DNA from: CANKHA01 sp963731585
GTDB taxonomy: Bacteria; Pseudomonadota; Alphaproteobacteria; Rhizobiales; Xanthobacteraceae
Direction of reading: 5' to 3'
Assembly (NCBI GenBank): GCA_963731585.1
Contig: CAVSWC010000010.1
Location: 1-64,000 of the forward strand
Length of the DNA: 64,000 nt
A program made the position numbers and the translations under genes. A model generated the notes under the pieces. That model ran no database searches and was not told where the DNA came from. It worked only from the letters and a program-made list of their open reading frames with translations. Shown here in pieces: positions 1 through 8,789 of the stretch (the first letter of the stretch is position 1; every line of letters starts with the position of its first letter).

Positions 1-817
1 GTTTTCGATCGCCTTCCAACTGACCTTCGGCGTGCTCCATGTCATCGACTTTGCGGTCGGCGCGTGGGTCGTGCTCGGCGGCTACTTCGCCTACTACATG
101 GCGGCCTTTCTCGGCATAGACGGGTTCCTCGCCATGCCGATGGCCTTCGTCCTGTTCGGCGCGACCGGCTCATCCGATGGGGCCGATGATCTACAATGTT
201 CGAAACAGCCGCACGGCGCGACCCGAACTGATGGCGCTCGCGCTGACCTTCGGCATCTTCACCTTGCTGCGCGGCGGAATGCTGACCGTCTGGGGTTTCA
301 ATACGCATAGCGTGCCGACGGCGCTCAGCGGTCACAGCATCATGATCGGCCCGGTGACGGTGCCCCTGATCCGGGTGGCGGCGGCGGCGTTCGCGGTGCT
401 CATCGCCGGCGGGCTGTTTTTCTTTCTCTTTCGCACGCGCTACGGGCTGGCGACATCCGGCGACGGCCGAAAACCGCCAGAACGCCGCCTTGATGGGGGT
501 CGAACATCCGGCGTCTCAGCGCCAATGTTTACGGGCTCTACGCGGGGATCACGGCGATGTCGGGCGTTCTGATGGGAGCCATCTATTCGGTCAATCCGGA
601 GATCGGCCTGCGCTATACGCTGTTCGCGTTCTTCGTCGCCGTGCTGGCAGGGCTGGGCTCGCTGGGCGGCGCGCTTGTGGCGGCCCTGCTTCTGGGCGTC
701 ATCGAAGCCTTTGTCGCGACTTATGGCGGAGCCAGCTACTCGCATTCCGCGATCTTCGCAACGCTCTTCCTTGTCCTGTTGGTTTCCCCGCGCGGCATCC
801 TGCGGCGCGGACTGTGA
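1..817 (+). CDS. livH: Branched-chain amino acid ABC transporter permease LivH (5' truncated, frameshifted)
   Basis: Inner-membrane permease of a LivFGHMK-type importer for branched-chain amino acids or related substrates. The 5' end lies outside the window. The protein is read from three frames: hydrophobic segments near 32-165, then 177-455 (including a segment rich in Leu/Phe near 400-440), then 557-817, which ends in SPRGILRRGL, a typical LivH C-terminus. Frame breaks fall near 165-180 and 455-550, where the expected GLALRAxAENxxxA segment is corrupted. LivM starts 2 nt after the stop. The transported substrate cannot be read from the sequence. No periplasmic binding protein for this system is visible in the window. 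Confidence 0.85.
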
Positions 818-818
818 G

Positions 819-1814
819 ATGGCCCAGACCATGAAAAATCGTTGGGCCGGCCTGCTTCTCCTCGTCGTCATCCTCGTCGTGCTGGCGTTGCTGCCGGTGC
901 TGGTCAACAATTACTGGCTGCGCATCGCCACCGGCGCGCTGATGTGGGCGGGCCTCGCCGTTCCTGGAACATGCTAGGCGGCTATGCCGGCTACATCAAT
1001 TTCGGTCATTCGGCCTTCTTCGGCATCGGCGCCTACGCCACTGCCATCCTGATGGGCGCGGATTTCGCTGTGCCGTTCCTCGCCACCATTCCCATCGGCA
1101 TGATCGTCACAGCCCTGTTCGCTAGTCGTCATCGGCGCGCCGACATTACGGCTGGCGCGGCGCTTATTTCGCCATCGCCACCTGGGCGTTCGCCGAAGTG
1201 CTCATGCAATTCGCCACCGTCGTCGATTTCACCGGCGGAACCGGCGGTATCGGCCGTCCTCCTTCCTCAACGAGCGCTTCTTCTATTTCGCCATGTTGGC
1301 GGCCGCCGTCCTGACTTATTTCCTCACCTGGTCGCTGTTCGAGCGCTCCCGCTTCGGCTTGAAGGTCAAGGCCTTACGGGATCACGAGCCGGCGGCCGAA
1401 GCCATGGGCATCAACACCTCGCTGGTCAAGTTGCAGACCTTCGTGCTCAGCGCCGTCGTCGCCTCCGTGTTCGGCACTATTTTCGCCTACTGGGTGACCT
1501 TCATCAATCCAAAGAGCGTGTTCGGCGGCGACATCACCGACCAGATGGTCGTAATGGTCCTGCTCGGCGGGCTCGGCAGCCTGTGGGTGGCGATCGGCGG
1601 CGTCGCGCTGTTCTTCGTCAACCGGCTGATCCGCAACGACCATGGCGATACCGCCTTCTATATCGCCATTCTCGGCGCCGCCATCATCCTGGTGGTGCTG
1701 TTCCTGCCCAACGGCATCGCCGGCTTGTTTGCGCGGCGAGGCGGGAAATCAGGCAGTGTGCTCGACACGGTGCTCGGACGCCTGCTCGGCTCCCGCCAGG
1801 GAGGACGCTCGTGA
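819..1814 (+). CDS. livM: Branched-chain amino acid ABC transporter permease LivM (frameshifted)
   Basis: Second permease of the Liv importer. It starts at ATG 819 (MAQTMKNRWAG), with one N-terminal membrane segment. One base is missing near 960, where SWNMLGGYAGYINFGHSAF, a LivM signature, resumes in another frame. A second break near 1120-1290 moves to the frame that carries FERSRFGLKVKALRDHEPAAEA and reaches the stop at 1814. The SRFGLKVKALRDHE motif is the cytoplasmic loop that contacts the ATPases. LivG begins inside the stop (GTGA). Apart from the frame breaks, length and hydrophobic pattern are normal, so the gene is probably intact in the organism. Confidence 0.87.
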
Positions 1815-2550
1815 GCATGAACGCGCAAGCGCCCGCGCCAGGACCAGCCCATCCTCTTCGTTCGCGACGTGCACAAGCATTTCGGCGGCATCCAGGCAGC
1901 CGCCGGCGTCGACCTGGAGGTCGGACGCGGCGAGATCGCCGGCCTCATCGGCCCCAACGGCTCGGGCAAATCGACCCTGTTCAACCTCGTGGCCGGCATG
2001 GAGACGCCGGATCGCTGGTACATCTGTTCGACGGCCATGAGATCGGCGGCAAAAAGGCCTATACGATCGCCTCGGCCTCGCGCGCACCTTTCAGATCCCG
2101 GCGTTGTTCGAGAACATGACACTCAGCGAGAACCTTCTGGCCGCGGCTGCCGAGGGTCATTGGCATGGCGCGCAACAGCGGGTGGACGAGACGCTGGTGC
2201 TGCTGCATCGAACCGGTCGCCAACAACCGCGCGTCCGACTTGTCCGGCTGCGCAGCAGAAGCTGCTCGAATTCGGCCGCGTGATCATGCGCCAGCAGGTT
2301 CCTCATCCTGCTCGACGAGGTGACGGCCGGCGTCCACCCACATCTGCAAGATCATCTTGGAAGCGATCGCCAGGCTGCGCGAGCAGGGAACCAGCTTCTT
2401 CGTCATCGAGCATGACATGGAAATGGTGCGTAATGTCTGCGACCGCATCATCGTCATGGATTTGGGCCGGTGGCGACCAGCGGCGCGTTCGAGGACATCG
2501 TGCAAAATTCCGAAGTCATGCAGACCGATCCGAGGCATGTTCCGCAATGA
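1811..2550 (+). CDS. livG: Branched-chain amino acid ABC transporter ATP-binding protein LivG (frameshifted)
   Basis: Cytoplasmic ATPase of the Liv importer. GTG 1811 overlaps the livM stop; ATG 1817 is an alternative start. Walker A GPNGSGKST is intact near 1950-1976. GHEIGGKK and LARTFQIPALFENMTL follow in other frames. The ABC signature region (LSG...QQKLLEFGRV, near 2240-2280) and Walker B (LLDEV) are readable but broken by indels. The H-loop is in FFVIEHDMEMV at about 2395-2425. At least five frame changes occur. The stop TGA (2548-2550) overlaps the ATG of livF (2547) as ATGA, so translational coupling is preserved. I infer base-calling indels rather than decay. Confidence 0.82.
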
Positions 2551-3260
2551 ACACGTTGGTCGCAAACAGCGTCGTTGCGGGCTACGGCAAGCAGGAGATC
2601 GTCCATGGCGTCTCCCTTGTCGCGGAAGCCGGCAAGATCACCTGCATCTTCGGCCCCAATGGCTGCGGCAAGTCGACCTTGCTGAAAGCGATCGCCGGCG
2701 CGCTGCCGGTATGGGGCGGCACAATCGGGCTCGGCGGCAAAACGATCAGCAATTTGCCGGTCCATGAGCTGGTGCGCCAGGGCCTGGTGCTGATGCCGCA
2801 GGGGGGCGGCGTGTTTCCACGGCTGACGGTAATGGAAAATCTGCGCATGGGCGGCTACGCCATTGCCGGCCGGAAGCTGGTGGACAGGCGCATCGAGGCT
2901 CTGGTCGACCAATATCCATCGCTGGCGCGGCGGCGCAAAACCACGGCCGGAGCCCTTTCGGGCGGCGAACAGGCGATGCTGGCGCTGGCGCGCGCGCTGG
3001 TGTCGGAACCGCGTTTCATCCTGCTCGACGAACCGTCCGCCGGCCTTTCGCCGGCCATGGTGAGCGAGACGCTGGAGCGCATCAAGGTGCTGACCGCGCG
3101 CGGCATCGGCATTCTCATGGTCGAGCAGAACATTCGCGAGGCCATGCCGATCGCCGACCGGCTCTATATCCTGGCCGCCGGAGAAAAGCGCTTCGAAGGC
3201 ACGCCCGGAGATGTCCGCAACGACCGACAGATCATGGACATCTATATGGGCGGCGCCTGA
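2547..3260 (+). CDS. livF: Branched-chain amino acid ABC transporter ATP-binding protein LivF
   Basis: Intact second ATPase of the Liv importer, 237 residues, the family's usual length. Walker A is GPNGCGKST (about residues 32-40), the signature is LSGGEQ, Walker B is RFILLDEPSAGLSP, and the switch His region has become MVEQNIREA, as is usual for LivF. The start ATG 2547 overlaps the livG stop. It is the last gene of the livHMGF run and is followed by about 90 nt with no gene before the convergent tctA fragment. It is the only undamaged gene of the cluster. Confidence 0.95.
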   Translation: MNTLVANSVVAGYGKQEIVHGVSLVAEAGKITCIFGPNGCGKSTLLKAIAGALPVWGGTIGLGGKTISNLPVHELVRQGLVLMPQGGGVFPRLTVMENLRMGGYAIAGRKLVDRRIEALVDQYPSLARRRKTTAGALSGGEQAMLALARALVSEPRFILLDEPSAGLSPAMVSETLERIKVLTARGIGILMVEQNIREAMPIADRLYILAAGEKRFEGTPGDVRNDRQIMDIYMGGA

Positions 3261-3352
3261 TGCCGGGGGCGGCCACCCCAGAAATCCTGGATCATTGCGA
3301 GGGTCGGTTTGTAGACTTGGTGAAGATTCGCCCGAGCCCAAGCGATAGCACG

Positions 3353-4057
3353 TTAAACCGCTTGTTGACCTTGGCCAAGTAGAGCGGCGCCGTGATGTTC
3401 ACCTGCTCTGGCTTGTCGCGCCCGACGAACCGGAAACAAGACGTACTCGAACCAGTAGACGACAATTTTTTTTCGACATTTGCTGAAGCGGACGGTGCCG
3501 CTTACGCCGCTATAGCCCACGAACGAGAGCATCAATCCGATTCCACCGGCGATCAGCCCGCGCAGGAATTGCCCACCCGTCGAGAGCGCAACGGCGGCGA
3601 GGCCCATCAGTGCAAGCATGAAGAATTCCGGCGGGCCAAACAGCAAGACAACCTGTTTCAGCACCGGAATGATCGCGACCAGCAGAATGATGCCGAAGAG
3701 TCCGCCGAGCGTGGAGGCGGCGGCTGCGGCGCCGATGGCGGCTCCCGCCTTGCCCTGCTGGGCCATCGGGTAGCCGTCGAAACAGGTAGCCGCGTTGGGC
3801 GCTCCGCCCGGCGTGTTGATCAGGATCGAGGTGATGGAGCCGCCGGCCGACACCGCGCCCATGATGCCGCCCATCAGCATCATTGCGTTGCGCGGATCCA
3901 TGCCCAAAGTCAGCGGCATAAGCAGCGCGATGGCGGTCGTGCCCCCGATGCCGGGGACGACGCCGAAGATCAGGCCCACCACCACGCCGGCAAACAGGAA
4001 AAACGCGCCGGAAAGCGTGAACATCACCTGCAGGGCCGCAAACGTGCTCTCAAGCAT
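3353..4057 (-). pseudogene. tctA: Tripartite tricarboxylate transporter TctA permease, N-terminal fragment
   Basis: Residues 1 to about 192 are a clear TctA N-terminus: hydrophobic, with GVVPGIGGTTAIALLMPLT (the family's Pro/Gly-rich signature) and TSILINTPGGAPNAATCFDGYPMA. TctA proteins are normally about 500 residues. Here homology stops after GVSGTVRF, at about position 3480, next to a run of eight T on the plus strand (8 A on the coding strand). The remaining 40 or so codons do not resemble TctA in any frame I read. It lies 50 nt downstream of tctC in the same direction, and no tctB is present between them. It could be a genuine truncation or rearrangement, or an assembly join at the homopolymer. 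Confidence 0.75.
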
Positions 4058-4107
4058 GATGCGTCAGCCGCGGGCGGCCCTTCTTCATTCGCTTGCTCGG
4101 CGCGCGC

Positions 4108-5055
4108 TTATTTCTTGATGAGCGCCGATTTGTACTTTGAATAGAGCGCAAGGGTCTGGTCCGCACTGACCTTGGCCTTTTCCGCGGGCTGCGGCGCGAA
4201 ACCTTCCTTATCGGCATGCGCCTGGGCTTCAGGAGAGGCGATGGCCTTCATCAGGCTGTCGGAAAGGATCTTCACCGTCTCGGCCGGCATGCCGGGCGGG
4301 CCGACGACGAAGCGCTCCACGCCTAGGCCGACAAGCTCTTTGTAGCCGAGCTCGCCGATGCTTTTCACGCCCTCGACGCTGCTCTTCTCTTCAGTTGAGA
4401 AGATCGCCCGCATGTCGCCGGACTGAATGAATTGCTTGAGTGTCGCCACCGGTGCCACCGCCGCCTCGCCGTCGCCGCGGATGACCGCGACAATGTAGTC
4501 ATTGGTGCCCTTGTAGCCGACCAAATGCTGCATCGAGAACTTCAGCACCTGTCCGAAAATCTCGGAAGCGGCATAGGCCGTCGAGCCAAAATCGGTGCTG
4601 GGGATTTTAAGCGGCCGGCCGAGCTTCTGGAGGTCTTCAATGGTGCGGATGCTGGATTTCGCTGGCACAGCCAACATGTATTCCTCGGTCGCAAGCCGCG
4701 CGATCCAGGTGAATTTGTTGACGTCATATTCTGCCGGCTCGCCGGTAATGGCGGGAATGGCCGCGCCCGGCATGTTGGCGATGGCGAGCGTGTAGCCGTC
4801 CGGCTTGGCGCGGAACACTGTGGCCAGTCCTTTGGCGCCGCCCGCGCCGGGAACGTTCTTCGGGACCACCTCAACCTTGTTGGGCAGCGTCTTTTCCAGC
4901 GCGGGTGAGATGATACGGACCGTGCGGTCGAATCCGCCGCCCGGACCAAAGGGAATGATGAAGTCGATATTTTTCTCGGGAAAGCCAGCGGCATCCGCCG
5001 GCATTGCCCAAGCCGTCGTGATCCCGAACGCCGCCACCAGCGCAAGTTTGAACAT
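4108..5055 (-). CDS. tctC: Tripartite tricarboxylate transporter substrate-binding protein (TctC family)
   Basis: Periplasmic solute receptor of about 315 residues. It starts at ATG 5055 (MFKLALVAAFG) after an AGGGAG Shine-Dalgarno; an upstream in-frame start at 5124 lacks a signal peptide context. The signal peptide ends near AMPADAAG. The TctC core begins FPEKNIDFIIPFGPGGGFDRTVR, with the family's Gly-rich loop followed by the ligand-carboxylate-binding region. PNKVEVVPKNVPGAGGAKG and the C-terminal PPGMPAETVKILSDSLMKA are typical. It precedes the tctA fragment in the same direction. The ligand is unknown; in this family it is usually a carboxylate. Confidence 0.9.
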   Translation of the reverse strand: MFKLALVAAFGITTAWAMPADAAGFPEKNIDFIIPFGPGGGFDRTVRIISPALEKTLPNKVEVVPKNVPGAGGAKGLATVFRAKPDGYTLAIANMPGAAIPAITGEPAEYDVNKFTWIARLATEEYMLAVPAKSSIRTIEDLQKLGRPLKIPSTDFGSTAYAASEIFGQVLKFSMQHLVGYKGTNDYIVAVIRGDGEAAVAPVATLKQFIQSGDMRAIFSTEEKSSVEGVKSIGELGYKELVGLGVERFVVGPPGMPAETVKILSDSLMKAIASPEAQAHADKEGFAPQPAEKAKVSADQTLALYSKYKSALIKK

Positions 5056-5275
5056 GAATCGCTCCCTGACATGATAGGTTATTGGTGTTTGGCGGTAGCG
5101 TAACCTGCACAACGCATCGCGCAAGTCTCATAAGGGACATGCGACATTCCGCGCGACCCTGTCGCGGCACAAAGTCGTCTCAAGCAGGCTTGAAAGAGCG
5201 AGCATGAAGGGTCTGGACGCCATGGCGGAGAGGTCTTAATGGACTATCCACCCGCTCACCCGGAGAAGGCTCGCC

Positions 5276-5608
5276 ATGCCTGATGTAACGCAGCCAAAGG
5301 TGCGCGATTTGACGCCCGAGGAGGTCGACCGCGGCATCCGCGAGGGCCGGATGCTGCTGGTGGACGTGCGCGAGCCGAACGAAACCGTGGTGGAGAGTTA
5401 TCCCGACGCGGTCGTAGTGCCGCTCTCCAGCTTCGATCCCACCACCATTCCGGATCCGCAGGGAAAGGAAGTCGTTTTCGCCTGCCGCTCGGGCAAGCGG
5501 TCGGTGACTGCTTCGCTCGCGGCGCAGGAGAGGGGATACCGTTATGATGCCCATCTGGCCGGCGGCATCATCGCCTGGAAAGCGGCCGGCCTTCCCACCA
5601 AAACCTGA
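5276..5608 (+). CDS. Rhodanese-like domain protein
   Basis: Small single-domain rhodanese of 110 residues. The order is LLVDVREPNE (residues 28-37), VVPLSSF, then the active-site loop VVFACRSGKRS with Cys70, and GGIIAWKAAGLP at the end, all standard for the fold. Such proteins carry a persulfide on the active-site Cys and move sulfane sulfur; the acceptor is not apparent. There is no signal peptide, so it is presumably cytoplasmic. The polyamine-binding-protein gene begins 17 nt downstream on the same strand, and the pair may be co-transcribed. Confidence 0.9.
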   Translation: MPDVTQPKVRDLTPEEVDRGIREGRMLLVDVREPNETVVESYPDAVVVPLSSFDPTTIPDPQGKEVVFACRSGKRSVTASLAAQERGYRYDAHLAGGIIAWKAAGLPTKT

Positions 5609-5625
5609 TCCCAAGGAGACGATGC

Positions 5626-6723
5626 GTGACGCTCATTCGCACCGCCGCCATTTTGGCAGCAGCGCTGATTGCCGGCGCATTTCCCGCCGCCGCGCAGGGC
5701 AAGCGCGTCAATGTCTACAACTGGTCCGATTACATCGCGCCGGATGTGCTGAAGGAATTCACGCGCGATACCGGCATCGAGATAACCTACGACACCTTCG
5801 ATTCCAACGATACGCTGGAAACCAAGCTCCTGGCCGGCAAGTCCGGCTACGACGTGGTGGTGCCGACCGCCAATTTCATGCAGCAGCAGATCAAGGCCGG
5901 CGTGTTCCAGAAGCTGGACAAGTCCAAGCTGCCAAACCTCGCCAATGCCTGGCCGGAAGTGACCAAGCGGCTTGCGGTCTATGATCCCGGCAACCAGTAT
6001 GCCGTCAACTACATGTGGGGCACCGTCGGCATCGGCTACAACGTAAAGAAGGCCCAGCAGATCCTCGGCGCCGACGCCAAGATCGACAGCTGGGACATCG
6101 TTTTCAAGCCCGAGAATATCGCCAAATTCAAATCCTGCGGCGTGCATATGCTGGACTCCGCCGATGACATCCTTCCCGCTGCGTTGAAATATCTCGGTCT
6201 TGATCCGAATTCATCCAAGCCGGAGGAACTGGAAAAGGCCGCGGCGCTGGTGACGAAGATCCGTCCGAACGTGCGCAAATTCCACTCCTCGGAATATCTG
6301 AATGCGCTCGCCTCGGGCGAGATTTGCCTCGTCGTCGGGTTTTCCGGCGATATCAAGCAGGCGCAGAACCGCGCCGCGGAAGCCAAGCGCGGCGTCGAGA
6401 TCGGTTATGCAATTCCGAAAGAAGGCGCGCAGCTCTGGTTCGACAACCTCGCTATCCCAAAAGACGCCCGCAACGTTGCCGAGGCGCACGCTTTCATCGA
6501 TTACATGATGAAGCCGGAGGTGGCGGCGAAGAATTCCAACTTCATCGCCTATGCCAATGGCAATCTACCCAGCCAACAACTGTTGGATAAAGCGGTGCTG
6601 GAAGATCCGGGCGTCTATCCGCCGCAGGACGTGATGGATCGCCTCTATACCAACCTCGCGCATGACGGAAAGACCAAGCGGCTGATGAATCGCTTGTGGA
6701 CCAAGGTCAAGACCGGCAGGTAG
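5626..6723 (+). CDS. Spermidine/putrescine-type periplasmic binding protein (PotF/PotD family)
   Basis: Exported solute-binding protein of 365 residues. The start is GTG 5626, preceded by AAGGAG; ATG 5622 is in another frame. A signal peptide runs to about residue 24 (AFPAAAQG). The mature start KRVNVYNWSDYIAPDVLKEF and the segment TYDTFDSNDTLETKL match PotF-type receptors, and YMWGTVGIGYN is also characteristic. The rest of a Pot ABC transporter is not adjacent: the next gene is convergent. The preferred polyamine cannot be decided from the sequence. Confidence 0.9.
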   Translation: MTLIRTAAILAAALIAGAFPAAAQGKRVNVYNWSDYIAPDVLKEFTRDTGIEITYDTFDSNDTLETKLLAGKSGYDVVVPTANFMQQQIKAGVFQKLDKSKLPNLANAWPEVTKRLAVYDPGNQYAVNYMWGTVGIGYNVKKAQQILGADAKIDSWDIVFKPENIAKFKSCGVHMLDSADDILPAALKYLGLDPNSSKPEELEKAAALVTKIRPNVRKFHSSEYLNALASGEICLVVGFSGDIKQAQNRAAEAKRGVEIGYAIPKEGAQLWFDNLAIPKDARNVAEAHAFIDYMMKPEVAAKNSNFIAYANGNLPSQQLLDKAVLEDPGVYPPQDVMDRLYTNLAHDGKTKRLMNRLWTKVKTGR

Positions 6724-6750
6724 GGTGAGTTGGTTATCACGCCCGCCCTT

Positions 6751-6821
6751 GTCATCCCGGTCTCGCGGAGCCTGTCATCGGGCCGCGCTTTGCGCGGACC
6801 CGTTGGCACGGCCGGGATGAC
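6751..6821. repeat. Intergenic palindromic element (REP-like, possible bidirectional terminator)
   Basis: GTCATCCCGG at 6751-6760 pairs exactly with CCGGGATGAC at 6812-6821. Inside lies a second imperfect GC-rich hairpin around 6780-6801 (GGGCCGCGC, TTT, GCGCGGACCC). It sits between two convergent genes, the polyamine receptor and lpxXL. It looks like a dispersed palindromic intergenic element that could also stop transcription from both sides. No second full copy was noticed in this window. Confidence 0.6.
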
Positions 6822-6829
6822 ACATAGCG

Positions 6830-7753
6830 CTATCGCCAACGCCGGTGAAGCCACAGCCATTGCTCCGGGTGCTCTCTGACCCATCCCTCGATGACCGAGC
6901 TGATGACCTGCATGGTCGCGGCGACGTCGATTTCACCTTGCGCGTCGCGCGGCTTTTCGATCGCCTCGGTAAGGTCGACGCGCAAGCGGTCTCCGGGCAG
7001 CCGCACCACGCGCGTGCCATGGATCGGACAATCGACGTGGCGCGCGAGCCGTGCCATGAGCGGATTGGCCTTGGTGCGCCGGCCGAAGAAAGTCACGTCG
7101 ACGCCGCGGCTGTTGTATTGGTCGACCAGCATGCCGGCATGGGCGCCGCGGGCGAGTTCATCCGCGATCGCCGTCGGCGCGCCGAGATTGGTCGGGACCA
7201 GCAATCCCATCCGGGATGATCGCGTTTCCAATACAAAGCGCCTGACTTGCGGAATCGCGGGCGGGCGATAGAGCGCCAGTGAGTTAAGGCCGAAGGCCTT
7301 TGCGGCCAGCGCGGGCAATTCCCAATTGGCCAGATGCGCGGCGAAGATCAGCGCCGGCTTGCCGTCGTCGCGCAGGCGCACGAAGCGTTCGATAGTTTCC
7401 GGGGTGAATTCGACCTGATCCATCTCCCCGGTACCGGCGTTTATGACATGCCACAGCCGGTCGAGATGCACGAATTCCGCGCCGATACGGCCGAGATTGT
7501 CCCAGACCCCGCCGAGTACGCGCTCGATCTCATTGGGCGGCCATTCGGGGAAGGCGGCTTGCAGATTGGCGCGGCCAATGCGGTGTTCCGGCAGCCAGGG
7601 ACCGACGCGCCGCAGCAGCCGGCCGGATTTTTCCCTTGCCCAGGTCGGGTCGGTCAGCCGCAAGGCCTTAAGCACCAGCAACGCCAGTCCGCCAAGCAGC
7701 AGATTAAGAGCGGCCTTGGCTTGGCGCGCGGTCCTTCGAAAGGCTGACTGCAT
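6830..7753 (-). CDS. lpxXL: Very-long-chain acyltransferase of lipid A biosynthesis (LpxXL)
   Basis: Inner-membrane acyltransferase of the LpxL/HtrB family, 307 residues. It starts at ATG 7753 (MQSAFRRTARQ). An N-terminal hydrophobic anchor covers residues 16-33. The catalytic HX4(D/E) motif is HLANWE (His140, Glu145). Homologous enzymes transfer a 27-hydroxyoctacosanoyl-type chain from AcpXL to lipid A. The function is assigned mainly from context: it is the last gene of acpXL-fabZXL-fabF2XL-fabF1XL-adh2XL-lpxXL, the conserved rhizobial order. It starts 10 nt after adh2XL, so it is in the same operon. Confidence 0.9.
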   Translation of the reverse strand: MQSAFRRTARQAKAALNLLLGGLALLVLKALRLTDPTWAREKSGRLLRRVGPWLPEHRIGRANLQAAFPEWPPNEIERVLGGVWDNLGRIGAEFVHLDRLWHVINAGTGEMDQVEFTPETIERFVRLRDDGKPALIFAAHLANWELPALAAKAFGLNSLALYRPPAIPQVRRFVLETRSSRMGLLVPTNLGAPTAIADELARGAHAGMLVDQYNSRGVDVTFFGRRTKANPLMARLARHVDCPIHGTRVVRLPGDRLRVDLTEAIEKPRDAQGEIDVAATMQVISSVIEGWVREHPEQWLWLHRRWR

Positions 7754-7763
7754 CGGCCCGCCT

Positions 7764-8786
7764 TTAGAAATGCACGATGACTTTGCCGAACACCTTGCGG
7801 CTTTCAATACGCTCAAGCCCGCGTTCCAAATCCGCCAGCGCCACTTCAGTGTCGATCACCGGCAGCATGCCGCCGGCCATTTTCGCCAGGCTGTCGCGGA
7901 TATTGCGGATGGAAGCGCCGAACGAGCCGAAGATTTTATATTGCTGCTGGAACAGCTGCATCAGATTGAGGGTCGTGCTCGGGCCCGAGGTGGAACCGCA
8001 GGTGACGAGCCGTCCGCCGCGCTTGAGCGAAAGCAGCGAGCCGGGGAAGGTTTCGGCGCCGACATGCTCGAACACGACGTCGACCCCTTTCTTTGCGGTG
8101 AGCTTGCGCACCACGCCCTCGAAGCGATCGGTGCGGTAATTGATCACGTGATCGGCGCCGAGCGCCCTGGCCTTCTCCGCCTTATCATCATCGCCCACGG
8201 TGGTGATCACGGTGCAGCCCAGCGCCTTGGCCATCTTGATGGCCGCGGTGCCGATGCCCGAGCCGCCCGCATGCACCAGGATGGTTTCGCCCGGCTGCAG
8301 CTTGGCATTGTCGAACAGCATGTGTTCGACCGTGGCGAAGGCGATGGGAGCGCAGGCAGCGTCGCGCATGCTCACCCCTTTCGGCACCGGGACAACGAGA
8401 CGTGCGGGGAGGTTGAGCAGGTCGCGCGCGAAGCCGTCGACATGAAAACCCATAATGCCGCCGACATTCTCGCACAGGTTATCGCGTCCCTCGCGGCAGG
8501 CTTTGCAGGTGCCGCAAGTCAGCGCGCCGTACATGACGACCGGATCGCCGATCCGGAAGCCTGAAATATCCGGCCCCACGGCCGCGATTTCGCCGGCCGC
8601 TTCGGCGCCCACGATCAGCGGCAGCTTGCGCTTGACGAAAGCCATGCCGCGGAAGCCCCAGAGATCGAGATGATTCAGCGCCACCGCCTTAACACGGATC
8701 TGCACCTCGCCGGCGCCCGGCGGCGGGGGAGGCGGGATATCGGCAAGCTCAAGCTTGCGATCGCCGGTCAGGGTGAGCGCGCGCAT
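7764..8786 (-). CDS. adh2XL: Zinc-type alcohol dehydrogenase/oxidoreductase of the lipid A VLCFA cluster
   Basis: MDR-family oxidoreductase of 340 residues. The usual catalytic Cys position reads AVALNHLDLW, as in quinone-reductase-like members, while the structural zinc lobe CGTCKACREGRDNLC is retained. The nucleotide fold has HAGGSGIGTAAIKMAKALG. It lies 3 nt after fabF1XL. In rhizobial VLCFA clusters this gene is conserved, and a role in forming or oxidising the omega-1 oxygenated chain has been suggested, but its exact reaction is not established. NADP or NAD preference cannot be judged with confidence. Confidence 0.85.
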   Translation of the reverse strand: MRALTLTGDRKLELADIPPPPPPGAGEVQIRVKAVALNHLDLWGFRGMAFVKRKLPLIVGAEAAGEIAAVGPDISGFRIGDPVVMYGALTCGTCKACREGRDNLCENVGGIMGFHVDGFARDLLNLPARLVVPVPKGVSMRDAACAPIAFATVEHMLFDNAKLQPGETILVHAGGSGIGTAAIKMAKALGCTVITTVGDDDKAEKARALGADHVINYRTDRFEGVVRKLTAKKGVDVVFEHVGAETFPGSLLSLKRGGRLVTCGSTSGPSTTLNLMQLFQQQYKIFGSFGASIRNIRDSLAKMAGGMLPVIDTEVALADLERGLERIESRKVFGKVIVHF

Positions 8787-8789
8787 CCG

